Source of the DNA: Prosthecobacter algae
GTDB lineage: Bacteria; Verrucomicrobiota; Verrucomicrobiia; Verrucomicrobiales; Verrucomicrobiaceae
Direction: 5' to 3'
Assembly: GCF_039542385.1 (NCBI RefSeq)
Contig: NZ_BAABIA010000001.1
Location: forward strand, 372,001 to 436,000
Length of the DNA stretch: 64,000 nt
The position numbers and the translations under genes are program-made. This document shows positions 17,584 through 25,704 of the stretch, piece by piece (positions within the stretch are counted from its first letter, which is position 1; every line of letters begins with the position of its first letter). The notes beneath the pieces are model-generated. The model was not told where the DNA came from. It saw nothing but the letters and a program-made list of their open reading frames with translations, and did no database searches.

Positions 17584-17928
17584 TTAGCGGCCAAAGAAGA
17601 AGCTGGCGGCAGCGCGGTGGTGTGGCGGGATGGGGAAGCTCGGGCGACGGCTGCTGTGGTGGTACCCGTGACTGTGGCCATGATGGGTGGAGCGTGAGTA
17701 GCAACTGCGGCAGGAGCTGTGGCTGCTGTGCTGGGTCACCCAATGGCCGATGGGATGACCGTAGCGGTCATAGCCGCAGATCTGGTAGACGGAGTAGATC
17801 GGTGCCCCACATGGGTGGTAGCTGACGATGCGGCGGTCATTGTGACAGTAGTCCCGGGCGCTCGATTCCGTGGGGGTGATAAAGCCGATACCGGTGACAA
17901 CAGCGAGGATGGCGATGATCTTTTTCAT
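17584..17928 (-). CDS. small secreted His/Ser/Cys-rich protein
   Basis: The 114-residue product has a signal peptide (MKKIIAILAVVTGIGF...SSA) followed by an Arg-Asp-Tyr-Cys start. The mature part has five cysteines and a cluster rich in His and Ser (HSSHSSCRSCYSRSTHHGHS), ending in a basic Pro-rich tail. The His/Cys clustering could bind metal, but no family is recognised. It is a single-gene unit with its own terminator. Confidence 0.6.
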   Translation of the reverse strand: MKKIIAILAVVTGIGFITPTESSARDYCHNDRRIVSYHPCGAPIYSVYQICGYDRYGHPIGHWVTQHSSHSSCRSCYSRSTHHGHSHGYHHSSRRPSFPIPPHHRAAASFFFGR

Positions 17929-18195
17929 AGTGATGAACTTGAGTTCAGTGCTTCTGACTGGATGGCCGAAAAACTTATTCAGGCCGCCGTTAATTTTTTT
18001 GAGAGGTCATCTTTCCAGCCTGGGGCGGGCATTGGGGCTTGTGATCCGTTGGCGTTGAAAATCTCGCATGAGTCCGGCGAACCCATCGTCTGGCATGAAT
18101 AAGATTCCGTTTTCACCCCAAGATTATTTATCAAACTATTTGTTAGGTTGCGCCGTTTTGGCTTCCCCGTTCATGTCCTTGGGGAGGGGGCGGGA

Positions 18196-18564
18196 ATGAT
18201 CGCGTGGGTGTTTCTGGTTTATCTCGGGGTGTGGCTGCTGCCTGTCTGGCTGCCTGTTCTCGTGGGTGTCCTGATGCCGGGATTGCGCACAGGGCCTCGA
18301 GCGGTTCTCGTCCTTTCTGGCCTGCTCACTGGCCTTTATGCATCAGGAAGACGGGTTGAGGGTGTGGCAGTGGACCTTTCCAGCTTGGTCGCCGGGCATG
18401 TTTCCACCCTGGTTTTGTCGGCCTGCCTGATCCTTACAGGTCTCTGTTTCATCATCGTGCATCGTCATGTCCGTGACCGAAAAACCTGCACTCCAGCCGG
18501 CGTTTTGAGCCTGGTGTTTTTGTCTGCCACAGTGCCGGTTTGGTGGCGGCTGCTTGGCCTGTGA
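18196..18564 (+). CDS. small integral membrane protein, unknown
   Basis: The ATG at 18196 is preferred to the TTG at 18148 because it follows a G/A-rich ribosome site (GGGGAGGGGG) and begins directly with a membrane helix (MIAWVFLVYLGVWLLPVWLPVLVG). The 122-residue product has about four predicted helices with short loops; loop three carries HRHVRDRK. No family is recognised. The 270 bases upstream to the divergent gene hold nothing I can identify. Confidence 0.5.
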   Translation: MIAWVFLVYLGVWLLPVWLPVLVGVLMPGLRTGPRAVLVLSGLLTGLYASGRRVEGVAVDLSSLVAGHVSTLVLSACLILTGLCFIIVHRHVRDRKTCTPAGVLSLVFLSATVPVWWRLLGL

Positions 18565-18571
18565 GGGCATT

Positions 18572-18608
18572 AAAAAAGCGGTGCTCCTGACAGGCAGGGG
18601 CACCGCTT
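18572..18608 (-). terminator. rho-independent terminator of fabF
   Basis: The stem AAGCGGTGC/GCACCGCTT is followed on the minus strand by six T. It sits just past the fabF stop and is shared by the convergent gap after the membrane protein at 18196-18564. Confidence 0.85.
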
Positions 18609-18625
18609 CTGAAAAGGAGTTAACC

Positions 18626-19876
18626 TCAGTTTTCGAATTTCTTCACCAGCAGGGCGGAGTTGTGACCGCCGAAACCGAAGCTGTTGCTCAGCGCGGCATT
18701 CACCTTGGCAGCACGGGCTGTGTTGGCCACGATATCCACGTCCACTTCAGGGTCCAGGTTTTCCACGTTGATGGTCGGAGGGACGATCTGGTCACGGATG
18801 GCCAGGATACAGGCGGCGAGTTCGATGCCGCCCGCAGCGCCTAACAAGTGACCTGTCATGGACTTCGTGCCGGAGACGAGGAGGCCCTTCTGAGCGTATT
18901 CGCCGAAGGTGCGCTTGATGGCCCGCAGTTCGCACATGTCACCCACCGGGGTGGAGGTGGCATGCGCATTCACATACTGCACATCGGTCGGGTTCATCTT
19001 CGCATGGCGGAAGGCCATCTCCATGCACTTGGAGGCACCGAGACCTTCGGGATGCGGGGCGGTGAGGTGGTAGGCATCCGCCGTGACGCCGTAACCGGCG
19101 AGCTCAGCATAGATGGTGGCACCGCGTTTTTTGGCGTGCTCCAGTTCTTCAATGACGACCACGCCGGCACCTTCACCCATGACAAAACCATCGCGGCCGG
19201 TATCCCACGGACGGGAGGCGCGCTCAGGGTCGTCATTGCGCATGGACAGGGCCTTCATGTTGGCAAAGCCAGACAAGCCGCAGGGACGGATGGAGGCCTC
19301 AGAACCACCGCAAACGATGGCATCGGCATCGCCGAATTTGATGATGCGCCAGGCTTCGCCAATGTTGTTGTTGGAGGTGGCGCAGGCGGTGGTGATGCAC
19401 ATGTTCGGCCCCATGAAACCAAACTCAGTCGCGATCATGCCGGTGGCGATGTTCGTGATCATCATCGGGATGAGAAACGGGGAGACGCGATTCGGGCCTT
19501 TGTTCAAAAGGATCTCATACTGCGTTTCGATGGTGCTCAGACCACCGATGCCGCTGCCGACCATGACACCGATGCGGTGTGGGTCCAGGCTGTCGGGGTT
19601 GAGACCGCTGTCCTTGACGGCCATCTTGGAGGCGGCCATGGCGAGCTGGAAAAAGCGGTCAGCACGGCGGGCTTCCTTATGATTGTTGAAGTAAGGGGTG
19701 GGATCGAAGTCCACCACCTCACCCGCGATTTTGCAATCATAGTTGGTGGTGTCCATGCTCTGGATGCGGCGAATGCCGCTCTTTCCAGCCTGGAGATTTT
19801 TCCAGAAATCGTCCTTGTTGTTCCCCAGGGGAGAAACAGTTCCGATTCCAGTGATAACGACGCGACGTTCGGTCAT
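18626..19876 (-). CDS. fabF: 3-oxoacyl-ACP synthase II (KAS II)
   Basis: The start MTERRVVITGIGTVSPLG at 19876 matches the standard FabF N-terminus; the 14 extra residues in the longer frame are discarded. The 416-residue protein has the thiolase-fold active site Cys165 in TTACATSNN, His in NAHATSTPVGD and His in SMTGHLLGAAGG, with the C-terminal NSFGFGGHNSALL. It condenses malonyl-ACP with acyl-ACP during fatty acid elongation in the cytoplasm. The usual neighbour acpP is not adjacent; the gene is followed by a terminator and appears monocistronic. Confidence 0.96.
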   Translation of the reverse strand: MTERRVVITGIGTVSPLGNNKDDFWKNLQAGKSGIRRIQSMDTTNYDCKIAGEVVDFDPTPYFNNHKEARRADRFFQLAMAASKMAVKDSGLNPDSLDPHRIGVMVGSGIGGLSTIETQYEILLNKGPNRVSPFLIPMMITNIATGMIATEFGFMGPNMCITTACATSNNNIGEAWRIIKFGDADAIVCGGSEASIRPCGLSGFANMKALSMRNDDPERASRPWDTGRDGFVMGEGAGVVVIEELEHAKKRGATIYAELAGYGVTADAYHLTAPHPEGLGASKCMEMAFRHAKMNPTDVQYVNAHATSTPVGDMCELRAIKRTFGEYAQKGLLVSGTKSMTGHLLGAAGGIELAACILAIRDQIVPPTINVENLDPEVDVDIVANTARAAKVNAALSNSFGFGGHNSALLVKKFEN

Positions 19877-20179
19877 GTTGGGCAGTTGATGGGGTGAGTT
19901 GGAGTGCTCAGAGAACACGCTTTGCCCATGGGGGCAAGAGATTTCAATGGCTGCAATTCCTGGTACTGATACAGCGGATTACGACGCAAACCGCCCTCCA
20001 GACGGCTGAGAACGGGGTGAAGAGGAGGGCCCCCGTTGGGGCAAATGCCTGCTTTTTTCACTGGAGTCTATTTTTGTTAGGGCCGCCGAGACGGATCGCC
20101 ACAAAAAACAGGCGGAGCCTGGGCTCCGCCTGTGGGTGAGTGCGTTTTCACATGGAAAACGCGAATGGCTCGAAAGAGA
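19877..20179. other. 303-base intergenic region with two hairpins
   Basis: Between the fabF start and the stop of the EF-hand gene, both on the minus strand. It contains the EF-hand gene terminator (20101-20132) and a second perfect hairpin, GCGTTTTC/GAAAACGC with loop ACATG (20142-20162). The rest, up to 19900, should hold the fabF promoter but I see no clear consensus. A 62-codon minus-strand ORF here lacks coding features. Confidence 0.5.
20101..20132 (-). terminator. rho-independent terminator
   Basis: The perfect 10-base stem CAGGCGGAGC/GCTCCGCCTG with loop CTGG is followed on the minus strand by TTTTTTGT. It ends the EF-hand protein transcript. Confidence 0.85.
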
Positions 20180-20827
20180 TTATTTCTCCTCTTTGCCGTT
20201 CAGGTTCTTGGTGCTGGCATTTGTGCTGCCCGTGGTGCTGCCTGCGGTGCCAGGTCCGGTGCCGTTTTTACCCACACCGGTAGAACTGCTGGCATCGCGC
20301 GTTGCCTCAATATTGGCGGGACGGGCGGCGGCAAATTCCTCAATGCTGAGGCTTGCGTCCGCATTCACGTCCAGTTCCTTAAAACGAATCTCTTTATTGG
20401 GAGATTCTTGGGGCTTGGCATCGTTGTTCTTGCCGGTGATACCACCGGTGCTGCCGGTGGTGCTGCCTGCGGTGCCTGGGCCCGTGCCGTTCTTGCCCAC
20501 ACCGGTGGAACTGCTGGCATCGCGTGCAGGGTTGGCTTCGGCTTCCGAGTAGGAAGCGAACTCCAGGATGCTGATCAGCCGGTCTTTGTTGGTATCGAGT
20601 TTTTCGAATTGCTCCAACACACCTTTGGGGAGTTTTGCCGCGTCATCGACACGGGATGGATCGGCAGTCGCCGTGGCTGCCGCGTCTTTGGTATCGACCT
20701 TTTTTTCCTCGGTCGCCGTCGGAGTTGCAGCCTTGGCTGGCTGCCCGGCAGGAGCCTGAGCCAGCATCAGAGACGGGGCTAAAAACAGGCCAGCAGCGGC
20801 CAAGGGGAGATAGGATGATTTTTTCAT
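20180..20827 (-). CDS. secreted EF-hand protein with two near-identical linker repeats
   Basis: The ATG at 20827 gives a signal peptide (MKKSSYLPLAAAGLFLAPSLMLAQ), so the longer frame is not used. The mature protein has an Ala/Thr-rich spacer, then a duplicated module: an EF-hand loop (DTNKDRLISILEF, later DVNADASLSIEEF), each followed by the same Gly/Ser/Thr linker beginning RDASSSTGVGKNGTGPG. The linker is about 26 residues and almost unchanged between copies. EF-hands bind Ca2+, so the protein is likely a periplasmic or surface Ca2+-binding protein. The second loop has Ala and Ser at some usual Asp positions and may bind weakly. Confidence 0.75.
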   Translation of the reverse strand: MKKSSYLPLAAAGLFLAPSLMLAQAPAGQPAKAATPTATEEKKVDTKDAAATATADPSRVDDAAKLPKGVLEQFEKLDTNKDRLISILEFASYSEAEANPARDASSSTGVGKNGTGPGTAGSTTGSTGGITGKNNDAKPQESPNKEIRFKELDVNADASLSIEEFAAARPANIEATRDASSSTGVGKNGTGPGTAGSTTGSTNASTKNLNGKEEK

Positions 20828-21013
20828 GGGTTTCTTAAATGGAAGGTTTTTGGGTTTGGATGTTTCCCGCAGCCTTGCGTCAGTTGTATGCAAGCGGCCT
20901 GAGCCCGCTGCGGGTCCAAGTGAAATTCGTCCCCCATGCACGAAACGGCCCCCTTGCCGTCAAGAAAGTCCATTCAGTTCTCGATCTGTCGGTCTCGCTG
21001 TGATGCCCAATTT

Positions 21014-23518
21014 TTACATACCTTTGGTTAATAGGTAATGCTTCGGCTTCCCATGGCGCTGTTTGTTCGTCAGCGGTGGCAGGTCCAGGTGAAAGAGATG
21101 GCGCAGGGTTTTGTCGTGCTGCTTCAGGGCTCGGCGTGCCTCTTCTTGCAAGGCCAGCCAGCGCCGCCATGGATGGGCGGGGGCGTGAGTGATGTGGCGG
21201 AGCAGGCTCAACCATTCCACGTAGGCGCGGGAGATGTCGCCCTCGGCCACTTCCTGGCGCAGCTCGCGGGTGCCGGGGCGTTCCGGGTGCAGGAGGGTAT
21301 CCAGCAGTTCGGCAGCGCCTTCGCCATAGTCCAGCGGCAGGCCATTTTCCAGGTAACCGGGATGATTGATGAAGCCGTACGTATTCCGGCAGGCAGCGCC
21401 GAGCCGTTCAGATCCGCAGGCCACGGGCAGATCAAATTTGGTGCCGCTGCGCAGGTTGGCCATGTGAGGGATGATTTCATCCACGGGGTAACCTTCATCC
21501 TCCAAAGCGGCCGCGATGGCCAAACCTTCGCCTCCTTGGAAGAAGGAGAAGATTTCGCCCCGCCGAGTCGGCGTGCCAGCTTCATCAATGAGGCCCAGCG
21601 AGCGCCAAGCGTGAATTGGGGAGCCGGGCCGCGGTTGACGATCTGTGGCTGTGGTGGCCGTTTCATCCACGTGAACACCGGTGTCATTTTTCACCACTAT
21701 GGTGCGCTCCCGGGGCTGAAACAGCGGGCGGTCATGGGAATCGTGATACACCGGCACTTCGACCTCGCCGAGGTCAAAGATGGCGAAGACGAGGCCTTCC
21801 TTGGCGACGGTGCCGGTGAGGCGCGGGAGTGCCTCGGCAAAGACATCGCCGTTTTGACCTTCCAACAGAGTAGCTGCGAGGGCAGGGGAGTGCAGGATCT
21901 CGATCTCCTCCAATGGTACCGATTCCACTTGGCGTGGCAGTTTCAGCAGCTTGCGCAGGCTTTTTGTGGGGCGCAGATTTTCCGGGGTTTCCTCCAAAGG
22001 CTGCCCCAGGGGAATCTCAACGCCATAGCGATCTTTTCCGATTTTTCCCACCCGCCCAATGCCGTGGGCAAAGCGCGCCACGAAACCAGGGATGCTCAGC
22101 GCGGGGCCGATTTTGTCCACGCTCGCCAGCCAGGCGCTGCCTAACGGTAAGCGTTGCAAGGGGGTGTTGGCGCGGCGTTCCCACGCACCTTTGGAATTGA
22201 GGATCTGCTTCTCCGTCGCCTCCAGGCCAAAGAGCGCCTTTTCCGTCTTGGGTGAATGCATGGTCTCCGGAGCATTTTCTTCCAGGCCTAACAATGGCGG
22301 GGCCTTGGCATACAGGCGGCCTGCGAAGTGTTCCGCCGCCTGAAACGTGTAGGCCCCAGTCTGGGAGGCGTGCTTCATGACGCGGAGGAAAATGGGCCAT
22401 GCGAGAAGCTCGCCACGGTGCAGGCGAGCGGGCCGGGCATCCATCAGCGTGGGACTCTGGCGGGTGGTGACGACGAAGCCTTTTTCATCCAGGCCCCGGC
22501 GGCCTGCTCGGCCATACATTTGCAGCAGTTCATCCGGGGTCAGTTTGTGCTCAGCCTTGCCATCGTGAAAAGTGGTGGCGGCCACATGTACACTGCGGAC
22601 GGAGAAATTGATGCCGGCGGAAAGGCCCATGGTGGCCACGATGACCCGGAGTTGCCCGGCTTTGGCTAGGGGCTCGATGACACCTGCCCTGGCGGCATAA
22701 GATAGGCCGCTGTGGTGGAAGGCGATGCGTTTTTCCAATAGGGCCGTGAGGTCCTTGCCACACACCGCGCGTTGCTCATGGGTGAGATCCAGAGATTCGC
22801 CATGAGGGAGATCTGCCGCCAGCCTGCGGGCGATGGATTCCGCCTCTTTCCGCCGAGGAGAAAATATCAGGAGTGGGGCGAGATCTGCCAGCATCACAGC
22901 GGCGGCGAACTTGGGCCAAAAGTGCTCAAAGTGCCGCGCCATCCGCTGGGGTAGGGCTTCCCAGGGGGCCTCCTCCAGTGGCACGGGACGTTCTTTGGTC
23001 TGCACCACCTCGGCAGAGCGGCCCAGGCGTCGCAGCCAAGTCACGATGTCGTCCGGATTGGCTACGGAGCCGCTCAAAAGCAGGAGGCGTGTCTCCGCCG
23101 GGGCCAGGGCGATGGCGGCCTCGTAATGACTGCCCCGGGCGGAATCCGCGATCATTTGATACTCATCAATGACCAGCATGGCTGGGCCTTCGCCCCGAAC
23201 GAGGCGCTCGAGCTGGGTTTCCAGCGTGGCCACCACCACCGGCGCGCCGACGTTTTCAGACACATCTCCCGTGGCGATGCCGACATCCCATTTGGCTTCT
23301 TTCCACTCGGCGTATTTATCATTGGCCAGGGCGCGGGTGGGCACGGTGTAAACGGCCTGGCCCTGGAGCGATCGCGACTGATGCAGCAGTTCGAAAATGT
23401 AAGTTTTCCCCGCTCCCGTGGGTGCGCTGACCACCACATCCGTGCCATCGCGCAGCAGGTTGACGGCCTGATGCTGCCAGAGATCAGGGAGCTTGAGGGT
23501 GTTCAAGGAAGGAAGCAT
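21014..23518 (-). CDS. Ski2-like DEAD/DEAH-box helicase
   Basis: The 834-residue protein has Walker A APTGAGKT (near residue 37), motif Ia VPTRALANDKY, a DEYQ box (MLVIDEYQMIADS) in place of DEAD/DExH, motif III LLSGSVANPDD, motif V MGLSAGINF and motif VI QMYGRAGRRGLDE. The last two are characteristic of Ski2/Mtr4/Hel308-type SF2 helicases. The C-terminal about 350 residues carry accessory domains. It likely unwinds RNA or DNA in the cytoplasm. It stands alone, followed at low coordinates by the EF-hand gene and preceded by VapBC. Confidence 0.88.
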   Translation of the reverse strand: MLPSLNTLKLPDLWQHQAVNLLRDGTDVVVSAPTGAGKTYIFELLHQSRSLQGQAVYTVPTRALANDKYAEWKEAKWDVGIATGDVSENVGAPVVVATLETQLERLVRGEGPAMLVIDEYQMIADSARGSHYEAAIALAPAETRLLLLSGSVANPDDIVTWLRRLGRSAEVVQTKERPVPLEEAPWEALPQRMARHFEHFWPKFAAAVMLADLAPLLIFSPRRKEAESIARRLAADLPHGESLDLTHEQRAVCGKDLTALLEKRIAFHHSGLSYAARAGVIEPLAKAGQLRVIVATMGLSAGINFSVRSVHVAATTFHDGKAEHKLTPDELLQMYGRAGRRGLDEKGFVVTTRQSPTLMDARPARLHRGELLAWPIFLRVMKHASQTGAYTFQAAEHFAGRLYAKAPPLLGLEENAPETMHSPKTEKALFGLEATEKQILNSKGAWERRANTPLQRLPLGSAWLASVDKIGPALSIPGFVARFAHGIGRVGKIGKDRYGVEIPLGQPLEETPENLRPTKSLRKLLKLPRQVESVPLEEIEILHSPALAATLLEGQNGDVFAEALPRLTGTVAKEGLVFAIFDLGEVEVPVYHDSHDRPLFQPRERTIVVKNDTGVHVDETATTATDRQPRPGSPIHAWRSLGLIDEAGTPTRRGEIFSFFQGGEGLAIAAALEDEGYPVDEIIPHMANLRSGTKFDLPVACGSERLGAACRNTYGFINHPGYLENGLPLDYGEGAAELLDTLLHPERPGTRELRQEVAEGDISRAYVEWLSLLRHITHAPAHPWRRWLALQEEARRALKQHDKTLRHLFHLDLPPLTNKQRHGKPKHYLLTKGM

Positions 23519-23638
23519 TGGAAGACGCGTCTGTTCTGGTTACGAACGGGAAGCTGCGGGCGCAAGAAATGGATGCCTCTCCCGCGATCATTCTGCGTTC
23601 TTGAGACTGGCTGCGCTCTCAAGGGTTTGAATTGCTCG

Positions 23639-24037
23639 TCACCAGATTTTCAAGGGGTAATGACGCGCGATGCCTTCATAATCCCGATCCTGATGAAGCA
23701 GGTGGGCATCTTGAAGAATGGCAGTGGCTGCAATCAGGCAGTCCATCGTGCTACGAATCGTGAGTCCTTTTGCCCGACACCCACGATAAATTTCAGCCGC
23801 ATATTCATAGACCGCCCGATCCATGATGAGGTATTCGGGTAGCTCAAAGAGCTTGGCTATCTTCCTATGATCCTTGTCACTGCGAATGCCCTGCAAGACC
23901 TCTGTCACGATGGGGCCGCAGAGACAAATATCGGCCTCCAGTTCGATGAGCCGATGCAATTTAAGCCCGGTTTCATCGGTGGTATCACGAAAGAAACTGA
24001 TCCAGGCACTGGTGTCCGGGAGGATCTTAAAACTCAC
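23639..24037 (-). CDS. vapC: VapC-type PIN-domain ribonuclease toxin
   Basis: The 132-residue protein has the four acidic positions of the PIN fold: Asp8 (LPDTSAW), Glu46 (TEVLQG), Asp99 (TMDCLIAA) and Asp117 (HQDRDYEGIA). PIN toxins cleave RNA, often tRNA, when freed from the antitoxin. Its start overlaps the end of the antitoxin gene by 11 bases, the usual VapBC arrangement. The system appears intact. Confidence 0.9.
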   Translation of the reverse strand: MSFKILPDTSAWISFFRDTTDETGLKLHRLIELEADICLCGPIVTEVLQGIRSDKDHRKIAKLFELPEYLIMDRAVYEYAAEIYRGCRAKGLTIRSTMDCLIAATAILQDAHLLHQDRDYEGIARHYPLKIW

Positions 24038-24281
24038 GGGTTTTTCTCGTTTCGTTTAAATCTCCACTCCAAGTCACCTTGCCATGTAAGCTAAGTAACT
24101 CTTTCATTTTGGATCTTCTGACGACCTCCTTCAGAGCATAGTGAACCACCCCGGCCTTGGTCTTGATGCCGGTGATTTCCTGAGCGGCCGACACCAAGGG
24201 GGTTTCCATGACGATGTTAGTCCTGGTGGTTTCAATTTCCTCGTGTGGCTCTGAATCGTCTTTAGGGCTTCGCTTCTTCAT
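24027..24281 (-). CDS. vapB: VapB-type antitoxin
   Basis: An ATG at 24287 and another at 24281 are both in frame; 24281 (MKKRSPKDD) is chosen, adding only MC otherwise. The core follows the VapB antitoxin family pattern: TRTNIVMETPLVSAAQEITG, then KTKAGVVHYALKEVVRRSK and the toxin-wrapping end GKVTWSGDLNETRK. It neutralises the PIN toxin and normally represses the operon by binding a palindrome near its own start (see 24281-24308). The N-terminal 20 acidic/basic residues are longer than in minimal VapB proteins. Confidence 0.85.
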   Translation of the reverse strand: MKKRSPKDDSEPHEEIETTRTNIVMETPLVSAAQEITGIKTKAGVVHYALKEVVRRSKMKELLSLHGKVTWSGDLNETRKTREF

Positions 24282-24308
24282 ACACATAAATCATTAAAAT
24301 GATGTGTA
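24281..24308. promoter_or_regulatory. candidate VapBC autoregulatory operator
   Basis: An imperfect palindrome (TACACAT..ATCATT-A-A-AATGAT.GTGTA) spans the vapB start. VapBC complexes usually repress their own promoter through such sites. It also lies about 90 bases before the divergent FG-GAP gene. Confidence 0.45.
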
Positions 24309-24394
24309 TTTGCAAGCGATTTTGTTTTTGCTTTCCTCTGAGGGCAACCTCACTGCAAGATACTGCTGCTAACCCCTGTTCCTTGCCTCCGCTC

Positions 24395-25615
24395 ATGAAG
24401 TCCTGCCTCGTTACCCTTCTCGCTCTCACGGCCCTGTCCGCCCAGGCCGCGCCCACGTTTAAAAAAATGACCCTCTCGGAGGAATTCGTGGCGGAGGGGG
24501 CGCACTTTGCGGATTTCGATCACGATGGTGACAACGACATCTGTGCGGGACCCTACATCTGGAAGGGCCCAGATTTTAAAGAGCGCGTGGAATACACCAA
24601 GCCTGCCGACAAGGCTTATGATCCGGGCAAGGGCTACAGCGACTATTTCCTGACCTACACCCATGATTTCAACAGCGATGGCTGGAGTGACATTCTGGTC
24701 TTTTCCTGGCCAGGCAAGGAGACCTGGGTTTTTGAGAACCCGCAGAACAAAGGTGGTCACTGGACGCGCCACACCATTTTTGATGTCACAGATAATGAGT
24801 CCCCCACGCTGGGCGACATGAACGGCGATGGCAAACCCGAGCTGGTCTGCCACACGAGTGCCGGTGTCCAGCCTTCCAAAGGTGGCCGCCTGGGCTTTGC
24901 GGAGATTGACTGGGCTGCCCCGTTTGGCAAGGCCCGCTTCCGCCCCATCACCCCAGTGACTGAGGAGAATGATAAGAAATATTTCCGCTACACTCATGGT
25001 TATGGCTTTGGCGATGTGAATGGCGATGGCCGTGCGGATTTGCTGACCAAAGAAGGCTGGTTTGAGCAGCCGGCAGACATGAAGGAAGACAAAGACTGGG
25101 TTTTCCACGCGGCAGCTTTTGCCCCTGAAGGCGCACGCGGCGGTTCCTTCATCCTGGTCAATGATGTGAATGCCGATGGTCGCAACGACGTCATCAGCAG
25201 CCATGATGCGCACGGCTTTGGCCTGAGCTGGTATGAGCAGAACAAAGATGGCAGCTTCACCGCGCACAAGCTCATGGGCAGCACGGTGGAAGACAGCCCG
25301 GTGGGCGTGAAATTCAGCCAGCTCCACGCCATGCAGCTCGCCGACATGGATGGCGATGGCGTGCTGGATCTGGTGACAGGCAAGCGCCGCTGGGCCCACG
25401 GCCCGCTGAAGGACGATGAGCCGAATGCTGCCCCGGTGCTCTACTGGTTCAAGATCAAGCCTGACGGCAAAGGTGGAGCCTCCTTCACGGCGAACCTCAT
25501 TGACGACAACAGCGGTGTGGGCACCGAAGTGACCCCTGGCGATGTCAACAAAGACGGCAAGCTGGATGTCGTGATAGGCAACAAAAAAGGCGTCTTCGTC
25601 TTCCTCCAGGAATAA
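24395..25615 (+). CDS. secreted FG-GAP/VCBS repeat protein
   Basis: The ATG at 24395 gives a clean signal peptide (MKSCLVTLLALTALSAQAA). The 406-residue protein carries seven Ca2+-loop repeats of the FG-GAP/VCBS type: DHDGDND, DFNSDGWSD, DMNGDGKPE, DVNGDGRAD, DVNADGRND, DMDGDGVLD and DVNKDGKLD. These form a seven-bladed integrin-like propeller. It is exported to the periplasm or cell surface. Propellers of this kind are abundant in the PVC superphylum; the ligand is unknown. Confidence 0.88.
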   Translation: MKSCLVTLLALTALSAQAAPTFKKMTLSEEFVAEGAHFADFDHDGDNDICAGPYIWKGPDFKERVEYTKPADKAYDPGKGYSDYFLTYTHDFNSDGWSDILVFSWPGKETWVFENPQNKGGHWTRHTIFDVTDNESPTLGDMNGDGKPELVCHTSAGVQPSKGGRLGFAEIDWAAPFGKARFRPITPVTEENDKKYFRYTHGYGFGDVNGDGRADLLTKEGWFEQPADMKEDKDWVFHAAAFAPEGARGGSFILVNDVNADGRNDVISSHDAHGFGLSWYEQNKDGSFTAHKLMGSTVEDSPVGVKFSQLHAMQLADMDGDGVLDLVTGKRRWAHGPLKDDEPNAAPVLYWFKIKPDGKGGASFTANLIDDNSGVGTEVTPGDVNKDGKLDVVIGNKKGVFVFLQE

Positions 25616-25632
25616 CCAAATTTGTGTTTTTG

Positions 25633-25676
25633 GGCCTCCCACGTGCAAAAAGTGATTGCCGTGCGGAGGCCTTTTC
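25633..25676 (+). terminator. rho-independent terminator
   Basis: The stem GGCCTCC/GGAGGCC with an inner ACG/CGT pairing is followed by TTTTCTC on the plus strand. It sits 18 bases after the FG-GAP gene stop. Confidence 0.7.
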
Positions 25677-25704
25677 TCTGTAATTCCCCGCGTTTCTCCC
25701 GACC

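Noticed and set aside
18848..19897. 349-codon plus-strand ORF
   Set aside because: Antisense to fabF, no protein-like composition.
19873..20061. 62-codon minus-strand ORF upstream of fabF
   Set aside because: No family features and low coding character; likely leader or non-coding.
20142..20162. parS-like site
   Set aside because: GCGTTTTC/GAAAACGC is a hairpin near a terminator and does not match the parS consensus.
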